Below are positions 24,494 to 34,805 of a stretch of 64,000 bases of DNA, one piece after another. Both the position numbers and the translations under genes were made by a program. The notes under the pieces were generated by a model. That model was not told the origin of the DNA, did no database searches, and saw only the letters and a list, made by a program, of their open reading frames with translations. Origin of the DNA: Lates calcarifer (lineage: Eukaryota; Chordata; Actinopteri; Centropomidae); contig NC_066850.1 in NCBI RefSeq assembly GCF_001640805.2, forward strand, positions 3,941,549-4,005,548, in the 5' to 3' direction. Position 1 is the stretch's first letter, and each line of letters opens with the position of its first letter.

Positions 24494-26605
24494 GCAACCA
24501 GGTGCCAACAATTTGATCTGAGGCCTCTCTTCTATTCTTTTCCCACAAGTGATCACCTTCTCTAAAACTATGAAGTAAGTGTTACTCATCACTTAGTGGA
24601 TCTAAAAGACTTGATGTTACCTAATTTCCCTTGAGTAGTGTACAAGTTTTGGCTGGCCATACTTCCTTTCAGCCAAAAGACATGTAACAGTCTACAACAC
24701 AGTTAAAAATTCATCATGTCATTTTTAATTTTACAGTCACAATCATCTTTTTCTTTCCAGTGTCTTAAAACCATAAAAAATAAATATACATTATGTTACA
24801 AAACATTTCCAGTGTCTCTGATCAATAAAAAAACAAGGACATTTTTCGGCAGCATTGACTGCATGAGGGCAAAAACACTGGGGTGAACAATACAAAGGCG
24901 TTGGTAAACCAGACTTTAAGTTGCCTTATAATAGCTGCAAAATGCATTAGAGCTGGTGTTATTTTCACTTTGAATTCAGATTCAGAATTTATATCAATTC
25001 TGGACTAAAACATGCTAAAAACATGAAATCTATTTTCTAAGTGTGCTTTGCTTTCATGCAACAAATGTCTTGCAATGTTTTTTTTTCTTTTTTCTTTCTT
25101 TTTTAAACTATTTTGAAATTTGACTGAGTTCAAAGTGAACTGACTCCAACTCTTGTGTGCACATTTACTGTATCTCATGACTTTGGTAACCAGGAGTGTG
25201 TTGCATTGAACAAACAGGCAGGATGGACACTGGAAAAGAAGGCTTCGGGTTTATAGTGCTCGAACTGAAAAACAGTTTTCAACAGAGAGGGAATTTCCCT
25301 CCATTCCACAAAATTGAATGCTCATTTAGGCCTTACTGTTCTGTGTCTGTATAGCAAATCATGCTACCAGAGAGTGTGTTACATCACCTGAAAGCCCATT
25401 ACAGACTAATACAGTATATGTGTGTGAGTGTGTATGCATGTGTTAAGGCCTCAATCCAGGATGAAGGCACACAGATTATTGTTCTCAGTCGATTAAACCA
25501 GCATATCAAGTGATTTTCACAATAGGAAAGCGTTCCCAACATAACACAGGCAAATGATTTTTAGTTTAGAAAACTTGTCCTTGCTACAGCTGAAATACAA
25601 AATAGATCATTTCTTCTTCACCTTTAACAATATCTACACATTAATTACACTCTAAATGCACTGCATCGAGAGGCTGGGGAAGCCTTTCTTTGAGTTTAAA
25701 AAAAGAAGAAGAAAAGAGCACTTGGTGTGTGGTAGTGCTGTTCTGTATCAACAAGTCAGTGAGAACAGGTTGTGTCAGGTTTATGTCTGACAGTTTAAGG
25801 GACTTGTAGTCCTTGAAATCCTTTTGGACTACAAATGAAACTGTACCAGCATGTATGGGTTCATGCTCAGTGATTATACATCTGACTTTCTCCAAGAAAG
25901 AAGATGGCCCAAAGTACAGTCCAGCTTTCCAATGATAAGGAACACATGATGTCCCCTCACAGACTCCTCATAACCATGACCATTTTGGGGCTTGCAAAGC
26001 ATTCTGGGGCATTCTTCATTTTCTAACTCTCCATCCCCATTTCCTTTAGTGGTTTTGGCACACATGGCTCCGTTTCATCGTCTCTTGTTACAGTCCAACA
26101 CAGCATTCCCTTTATTATTTCTCACATCTTTCCATTTTCTCTGCTTATTTCCTCGTCTCAGGCAGTCTTTAAGTCTGCAATTAATACTGCTCTCCAGAAG
26201 AGAGGGAACACGAAGGGAGGGATGGGTGGACAGGTCAGGAGTGGGGAGCAACTTTTTCCCCTCCTTTCACTGGATCTTCAGCACCCCTCTATCTTCTTTT
26301 TTTCTTTAATTTCATTTCCCTCGCTCTCAGCTCTCCTCCCCCTGAGCGGTTTCTCCGCTTGCTCCTCCTCCTCTTCTCACAAAGGCAGGCTGGTCTGGGT
26401 TTTCCTAACAGGTCAGATCGAAGTCTCGTTACTGCCACTGTTAGCGGGAGAGATGGACGGAGAGGGGTGGAGGGGGATGCAGGGAGGGAGGGTGCAGGGA
26501 GAAAGGAAGGAAGGCGAAAACATGCAATGTAAAAATGAATACAGGGATGTGGGAAGTCATCATGCAGCATTTTAGCAGGATGATCCTATTATTTCATGCT
26601 ACAGT

Positions 26606-26830
26606 CAAAGGAACAGTTTGACAGTTTGGATTCTATGCTTATTGCTTTTCTTGCCGAGAGTTAGATAAAAGGATTGAGACCACTTTTATGTATGTAAGCA
26701 AAATGTGAAGCTAAGCTGAGCTAATGGCAGCTTCACATTAGCATATAGACATGAGAGTGGTATCAATATTCTCATCTAACTCTCAGTAAGAAAACAAATA
26801 AGCATATTTCTCAAAATATTCCCTTGACTA
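26606..26830. mobile_element. Inverted-repeat MITE-like element downstream of CELSR1
   Basis: The left arm (TATGCTTATTGCTTTTCTTG, then GAGAGTTAGATAAAAGGATTG and ACCACTTTTATG) is repeated in reverse complement at the right arm (CATGAGAGTGGTATC, CATCTAACTCTCAG, AAACAAATAAGCATA). The arms of about 75 bases surround a short centre. It matches a common teleost non-autonomous element, from memory. Confidence 0.65.
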
Positions 26831-27008
26831 TGGATCCTATCAGGATACATGCAATGTTGGATCAGTTAACAGAATAGAGTGGTGCTGGGGAAAAAGCCAA
26901 TGTGATTTTGGCTTATTAAAGAAAATCTGGCTGCTTAAAAGGTTTTTCAAACTATGACTGATTTTGAATCTTTTTTTAAAAGTGATTCAAATCAAACCAG
27001 GTGCATCA

Positions 27009-27059
27009 TTTATTCACACATGCTGTCACTTTAACTTTATCATTACTAAAGTTTTTATT
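27009..27059 (-). terminator. Possible proximal poly(A) signals of CELSR1
   Basis: Two AATAAA hexamers on the minus strand, at 27054-27059 and 27009-27014, lie about 75 and 120 bases after the CELSR1 stop. If used they would give an unusually short 3' UTR. Whether the real end is here or further down cannot be settled from sequence. Confidence 0.35.
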
Positions 27060-27129
27060 AGGACAAAGAATCATGCTGAATAATCAAACCATCGTCATCG
27101 TTATATGCCAGCATTCGCTCAGAGACTAC

Positions 27130-27512
27130 TCACTCTGAGTCAGACTCATTGCCTCCATTGACTGTTCCTGACTTCAAGTGCATGGCGACTCCCCCGTTGG
27201 TCTCCCGGTAGATGCCCGCTGGCGGGGGCCCAGTGGGAACCTGTGGTCGCGGAGCGACGGGTGGCTTGATGAGTGAGCTTGTGTCGTGGTTGCCCGGTCG
27301 ACCGCCGTCATTGGAGGCCAGTGAGGGCGGCCGGGACGAAGGGGCCATGATGTTGACGGAGGAAGGCAGCGGGGAGGAGGTGGTGTTGTTGTTGTTGGGG
27401 GGAGGGGAGGTGATGGTGGGGGGGTTGTAGTCGCTAAGCTTCTCCCTCAGACGGTTCTTCATGTTCTTGTCGGTCAGCGGAGGGGGGTAGCTGATCTTGT
27501 TCTTTAAGATAC
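27130..27512 (-). CDS. celsr1: CELSR1 last coding exon with stop codon
   Basis: 383 nt of coding sequence, phase 1 in, ending TGA at 27130-27132. It encodes [20 protein letters not shown], then [12 protein letters not shown]. Low-complexity Pro/Asn/Ser/Thr stretches follow ([12 protein letters not shown]), then a proline-rich [15 protein letters not shown] and the terminal [10 protein letters not shown]...NESDSE. The C-terminus ends in SDSE without the Lys-Pro I recall at the human end. Acceptor CCTGCTCAG. The 3' UTR follows toward lower coordinates. Confidence 0.96.
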
Positions 27513-30500
27513 CTGAGCAGGATAAACAGGTAATTTCAGTGTAAATAAAATAATATTAATTCATTCATTTGATTTAATTCAATTGAAATCTCCTCTCCCA
27601 CCTTTTCTCTGCTCTGGTTGATGGTTGCTGTTGCTGTTGGGTTGGCTGGGGGGCAGTCCATCTTTAGCGTTACTAGGCGTCTGTTTGTCTCTCTCCTGGG
27701 GCATCTCCCTCTCTCTTTCTCCAATATGGTTAAGCTTATTTTCTGGGTGCAGCTCCACATTCACCTTGGTCTCCACCCTTAGCCTCTCTGCACCACCTGG
27801 ATCTTCGCTGTCACTAGCTGTGGTAGCCTCTGCTGGCCAGTAAGGCTTCATGTGATTGGGCACTGAATCTGCTGTTGGGGGGAACAAGACATATTTGAAG
27901 CAGCAATAATAAAACAGAATTCAGAATCACTTTGTTTACAATGCAAAAGGTTAGAATATGCCCTCTGTGCAGCACTACTTCTACAGTGAGTCGCTATCGG
28001 AAAGTGATGAGACGGGCCGACCCGGCTGGTTCAGTAGGAAAAAAGAAGCAATAGCTTTCCAGCCCTGGAGGAAGCATTTGGCAGGTAAAGAAATGAAGTT
28101 TGATGCTGAACTTGCAACTTTTCTTTAAGACTTGTAAGTAAACAGCTGTTAATGCTAATTTTGACTTGTAGTGATAGCGAAGGTTACAAATAGCTCCTTT
28201 GAGTGAGAGTAAGAACACCATGCTGCTAAGATGCTTCATTACCAGAAAAACGTAAGCAGATAAGTAAAATCATCCTTTCAGTGTTTCTTACTTGGTTACA
28301 AATCACAACTGATTATGCTCCATTTGTATAGATACCTTTAGGTGTGCTGTGAATGGGCTGCCTCTCATTGTTCCACTTGGGCTTAACATCAATGTCGTCG
28401 TCCTCGCTGTCGGAGGAGTGGGAGGAGGCGTAGGAGGAGCTGTGTTCATCCACTGACAGCTCACTGTCTGAGTCAGAGTCTGGTGGGAACAAGGAGGAAA
28501 GTTAGTTGAGAAACTTCTACCTGAATACTGACACATGAAAAACTCAAGTAAACTCACCATCTCCCTTGGTGCCGTTTCTGTGGAACAGGGGTCCGTCCAG
28601 ATCTGTGTGTCCTTTAGCTGTCCCAGAAGAGACACTGGGCTTCTGACCAGACTCCTCCCTACACAGATAAATACAGATAAAGCAGGGAGGAAGGGAGAGA
28701 AGGAGGCAAGAAAGAAATGGGAGCGGAAAAGCAGAGGTAGAGATTAAGAGGAGACAGAGAGGGGAAGTACAGCGTTGCTGGAAATTAATTCAAGCCCCAA
28801 CTTGAGGATTGAGATAACTTTTGTACAATCAGACATCTCTCATTACAAAACATCTGCCTCTGTTCATGGCTTCAACAAAGACTAGAACAACTAATAAAAT
28901 GTGGTTTAGGTGTGCTTGCATCAGGTTCAAGTCAATAAACTGGCTGCTTGATCATCATCATGAAAAAACATCTAATTTAAGACTTTTCATTAGACCTGCA
29001 TCATCATAATCTATTTATGGCAAACGTTTTTAGAGCAAACACACATTTGTAAGCATCAGTCAAACATACAGAATAGTAAGAAAATTACCACAGCTCTTGT
29101 CAGTCATATTATGCTTCCCTAATTTTATTTATTCCAGGTTGCACTGAGATGTTGGCTAGAGGGCAAAAATGTTTCTGAAGCCTCTGACCTGTCTGATGGC
29201 TGATCTAAGAGAAGCTTCTGGAGGCAGCTGAAAACACGCCAACAGCTGCAGGGCAGAGGTATATATATGTCTGAATGTCTCTCCTGTCTCCTCCTATTTC
29301 TCTCCTTTTCCCTCACTCTTATCCTGTCTGTCTCACAAAGGCAGCACGCCACAGTGCCCCCACCCCCCCACCCCGCGTTTTTGCTCTCATTGACCCTAGT
29401 GTCAGTTCACATTACCCAGATGACAGCTTTACGAGCCAAGGCGTAAAGTCAGACCTAACCTCGATTCTGTAAAACTCTTTAAAACACCATTTATATGTAA
29501 CACCACTCCACTGCAATGAAAACAAACCTGTGATACTCTGAAAACACACAGGTGTATGAGACACACAGGTGAGATGAAAAGCGTCTCCATTCTGGGAGAG
29601 ATATATCTCAAGTATATCTCTCAGGTCAACTCTTAACTCTTACTGTAGATTAACTCTCTCAGGTTAATCTACAGTAAAATTGTCCTTTTACTCAAGTGCT
29701 CCATGCTAAGGAAAGGAATGCTAAAAAAAATCTACTGAACTCAGTAGAAGTTATTACAATAAATAATTATTATTATTTCAAGAGAGCAAGACTTTACATT
29801 AGCAAAAACTGCATTAGTTTTATCTAGAGTACCAAGCTAAAACTAATGCAGCATAATGCAACAGCCTTGCAGTAAATCCTCCCTTCATCGAGGTTATAAT
29901 GTTCAGTTTTGGAACTGTTTTGAGGTATCCATCTGTTCCAGTGCTTTGAAGCTATATCACATTAACATTCAATTAATCAAATTTATGCAGTTAACTGTGA
30001 CAGTTTGATCTCATTTTACCATTCTAGCACACATCACATCATGAAACATACACTTCAGCAAAACAATTTAGCAAGTCAAACTTCACTTGAACAAAGTTAG
30101 CAGTTAAAGCTGTCAATACATTTAGCACACAACAACATGACAGTATGGATGAATAGTGTGGCTGGATGTACAGCTTGAGTATCTGTGAGAGTTGGTATGT
30201 GTATGTCTGTGTGGGGCTTTGAAGCAAGGCCATGCGCCATGTGCTCGCAAATCTCAGCTTTCATGCGAGCAGAGTCACTGTACAATGTGGGTGCCTTTAT
30301 GTGCCAGCATTCAAGCAAAGAAACCAATACCCTCAGAATGTAGAGAAACTCAACATCTTAACTTATCCCTGCTTTGGATAAGGCTCAGAATAACGACAGT
30401 GTGTGTGCATATAAATTAGGGGCTTGGGGTGTGTTAGTAGGTGTGAGACATTGGATGCATCAGAAGACATGCTGGGAGGATGACAAAGAAAAGACAAGAG

Positions 30501-33500
30501 ACAGAGAATGTTCAAAGAACCTGCCCCAGACAAACAGATGCACACTTGCATAGACATACACACACTCGTCATGCAGCAGTGTAGTAAAAGCAGCCATGCA
30601 GTCAGTGAGCGTGTTGTACCTGAGTGTGTAAGCCAGGTAGCTGCTGCGGCTCTTAGCTGACCTGAGCGTACTGTCCAGAGACACTGTGGACTCTCCAATG
30701 CCCGAGCGGTACAATGGGCCGTCCTCTGTGTACGTGTTGTTGCAGTTGAGAGAACGCTGAAATTTAAGGGATTCATTTGAGATTTGTAGCTTTTTTGAAA
30801 CAGTGAAAATAAAACTGTAATTGCAATGATCGCAAATTATAATTTAAAAAAACACTATGAGGCCAAAGGAAAGTAACAAACAAATAGGAAACAACACTGT
30901 GTAATATGAACTGCATGTGTGGACATATTTGTGTGTGTCTGTTCACTCACTGTGAGTAAAGACGCCCTTGTGGTGCTGGACTCATCTGGTACACTCTTCT
31001 TTCCTGTGAAGACGTTCTTGAGGTTTTTCCTCACTTCTTTATTGAAGACCACATGGAAGAAGAAGATGAAGACTCCCTGTGAAGAAAGCAAAAGTGATCA
31101 AGTATGACAAAGATTAAGCCTGTGCATGTGTGTAAATAAACCTAAGTAGAGCGCTCTCTCTGTAGATCTCAATAAAAATGTGTGCAGATTCTCTCCAGGT
31201 TAAACATAAACACTGTGTTACCTGCAGACAACTGAAGACAGCAAAAAGGTAGTGGAAAGTCATGACGTCACTGTTGACCGCCATTAGACCGAGCAGCCAG
31301 GTGGCGCTGATGAGCAGCAACAGGAGGAAGGCCATTCGAAGTGCAGGACTGAGGAATGAAATACACAGATACTGAGATACACTCACTACATCAAATCTGA
31401 TTATTGTATAACACCCTGTTGCTCTTTCCAAATTGTAAAGGCCGAAGTTAGATTTAGGTTTGGATGTGAAATTGCGACACTTACATAGCTCCAGACTTCT
31501 CCACAGCCTTCTGCCTGCGACCACAAGAAGCCTTTGCAGCAAGAATAAAGATCACTATGTTCACCTATGGAGAGGATGAAAGAAAGAGAAAGTTGGTTTC
31601 ATTTCATTTTACTTTGATAGTGTGTTTTAGCTGCAAATGTCTGGAGAACCAGCTATATGGGGACTCATTTAATTCCTGTACATACCAGGACTACTACAAA
31701 GATGGGTCCTGCGAAGCTCCAGATGAGTGTGTCATGGACAGAGAGCCAACAGAAATCTGGGTTCCCATATCCCTGAGGGTCAAGACCTACTGCCAGACCT
31801 ACACACACACACACACACACAAGTTTAAAGTTAAGTTATGAATTCTTATGTCTTTTTCCTCCCTGGTTCTCCTTCCCTTGTCACACCTTCACATGAACTC
31901 TTCACATGAACTCGTTACCTGCATCAAATAACAAGAGGCAGCAATTCCAGGATATTCTCCAGTTTTTCCTCCCATTCCAGTTTTCCCACTATCACCTAAG
32001 TCACTTCTCACTGTCATTTATAAATCTGTTTCTTCTGGATTCTCTGTATGTTTCACGCTGTAACTCTATATCTCTCTCATGCTATTTCTCAATCCAAATT
32101 CCAATCAAGTTATCTCTGCTGGTATCCAGTGCTTCCAAAGCATGTCAGTACATCGCAATCCATTACATTAATCAATGGTTAGAAAAGTAAAATATATAGC
32201 AGATGATAAGCTGAAGGAGGTGGAACTAATTGGAGATATCAGATGATTGAAATGTAATGCTGCATTTTTATGAACCGTAAAATGGTTAAAAAAAAGTAAA
32301 TAAATAAATCAACAATGCGTGGCCTGTCGTGGTAAATGTCTGCAACACACAGTTTTCAGTTCAACTAAATGATTTTTAAAAATCTTGATATTAGAAATAG
32401 AAACAAAAACAATGAAATTCATGCCATTTTTGTCCTATTTCAACATGGTATTCAAATCCGAGGCAGAATATGTCTGTTTCCTTCTTTATCTTTTCTCTGT
32501 CTCTGTGTCTCTTGTTCAATAATTTTCCCACGAGGATCACAGCCTCTTCGGAGGAGACGAGTTGCAGCATGAACCTCCCTGACAGTCTGCCATCTTCAAT
32601 TGCCTTGTTTCTGAGGTTTTATGAGTGTGTGTGTGTGTGTGTGTGTGTCTCACCAGTGATGATTGCCGGTATGCCCCAGCCCATGGCGTAGTAGAACCTC
32701 ATGTGGCCGTGGTTGATGTTGCGCAGCTCAGTCAGCATGCGGTAGATGTGCAGCCCCTCCACAAACATCCAGGCGAAGGTGCACATGTAGAAGTAATGGA
32801 GGAGGATGGCTATCACTGTGCACACAAACTGCAGGGAGATAAGACGGAAATAGGGGAAAGAGAGACAGAAATCTGTGAGTATAAAGTCTGGATTTTGATG
32901 GAATCCTGATTAGTAGCTTTGTTTTTTAAACAGCCCTGCTACTGCCTATCTTTTCTCCTCTGAGTCACTTAGTCGAACACTGGGTAAATGCATAAATCCA
33001 TGAAATGTCCATCATACATCTGCCTTTCTGTCAATTAAAAACATTTTATGATGATATCTTGATTAATAAATTGCCAGGAAATTAACAGGCAACATTTTTG
33101 GTAAGTATTTAATCTGGCTGACAGCCTCTTAAATGTGCAGATTTGTGGTTTATCTGTATTATATCACTGTAAATCAAATTTCTTTTAATATTGAACTGTT
33201 GGGCAGACAAAATGTCATTTTCCTACATATTATACACTTAATTACTAATGGCTTTGCAAAAAAAAAATTATTAGATTACTCAATACTGAAAATAATGGTA
33301 TGTAGTAATGGTAATGGTAGTATACCTCAAACTTTTTCATGACAGACTTAACCAATTCATGTAATGCAGTAATGATTCAACCTATCTCCACACTCCTATA
33401 CCTCCTTTCCCCCCTCCGTCCATGTCTGTTGCTGTAATAGAGGAATGCAGTGTGTCAGTGTCCCAGCAGTTGAGATACTGTATTTTAGTAGTGCTGTGTA

Positions 33501-33606
33501 TTGCTGTGGAGATCAGAGGCAGAGAAGGAGAGAGACTACTTTGACAGGGTGATAAATCATCCTGCAGATGGCCCTGGGCATACACTGACAGCATTCCACA
33601 GTTCTG

Positions 33607-33637
<31 letters not shown>

Positions 33638-34745
33638 CCTAATCACTGGATAGAGGACATTGCACACAAAAATGCACTTCTGAATTCAGAGATGGAAACA
33701 ACAAACAGATTAAGCTCTCTCTTTCTCTTTTTAAAACTCCCTGGAGACTTGGCTTCTGCACTCAACAAAAATCCACACAGGTGCAGATAACGCAGCGTGT
33801 GGTTAGTCAGTGTGTAAGTCCCCCTCATCCCAGTCAAAACACTGTGAGTCAGGACATTTCCACAAGAAGAAAAAACAAGACTTCTATAAGAAAGATCAGA
33901 GGAGGACATCTGATTGGTTACAATAAACCCTACAAAGGCTGCTTTTTAAAAGATTCTTGGGCACCTTTGTGTTCATTCAATTGTCCACTCAAAGACTGAC
34001 TTGACTTTAATCTCAGATTTCTTTCCACTGTGATGGTCAGAGCCAAAATGTACATGTGGTTGACGGCTGGGGGGTTGGCAGTTACTATCCACCAGTGTGT
34101 TACAGGACTGACAGTAGGATCTGAAGATTTTGTGATGTCTTTGCATAAGACTGTAGACATCTGGTTTGGCCAAACCAGTCACAGCTGACACATTGATTTT
34201 AAAGCACGACTGTGTAACTTATCAAAGAAGGAATAACACATTCTTTCTTTGACAATTGAAAGCTGGAATTCACACGCAATATAACACACCGCTGCTCAAT
34301 TTGATACAATCAGGTGTTTTTCTGCTGTGGCCCTACTTGGTCTGGTATGACCAGTAGCTTCTGGTTGTAAAACCTGTTGTTGAAAGTGACCACGTCACCA
34401 TCAGATTCACAAAGTTACTGGTCATATTTTCAAGTGTGTAAATGTACTAAACTCTGCTTTGTTTTTGGTCCACTGTTGAATCTGTCTTATCAAGATCTCA
34501 GCTTTACATTTTTTTTAAATGCAGGATTATCTGTCAATTAACAGATTAATGATGTTTTCTGTACTACAGACATGCCAGACATTTATCAAGTGAAAACTAA
34601 AGTTGTTTTGGGAAACCTTTGCCAGGGCCTACCACCCTGAGGCCTGCCTCTGGAGACAGGTACCAGTCCCAGCATGTCTCCACCACTGGCCCACTGAGAT
34701 GTGTGTGTGTGTGTGTGTGCATGTGTGTGTGTGGGTGTGTGTGTG

Positions 34746-34805
<60 letters not shown>

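Larger units (their letters stand above)
18641..27008. other. Intergenic region between GRAMD4 promoter and CELSR1 3' end
   Basis: No gene recognised. It holds a dispersed repeat at about 22190-22410, a T run at 24475-24493, a GC-richer block at 26280-26530 and an inverted-repeat element at about 26606-26830. The part nearest CELSR1 may be its 3' UTR if the AATAAA signals near 27030 are bypassed. Confidence 0.6.
31799..32653 (-). other. CELSR1 intron bounded by complementary CA and UG tracts
   Basis: 855 nt. In the transcript, a (CA)12 tract begins 6 nt after the donor (32625-32648) and a (UG)10 tract ends 2 nt before the acceptor AG (31801-31821). No ordinary pyrimidine tract is present at the acceptor. 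Confidence 0.9.

Noticed and set aside
26222..26575. Overlapping open frames on both strands near the CELSR1 3' end
   Set aside because: GC-richer simple sequence without domains; more likely 3' UTR or intergenic.
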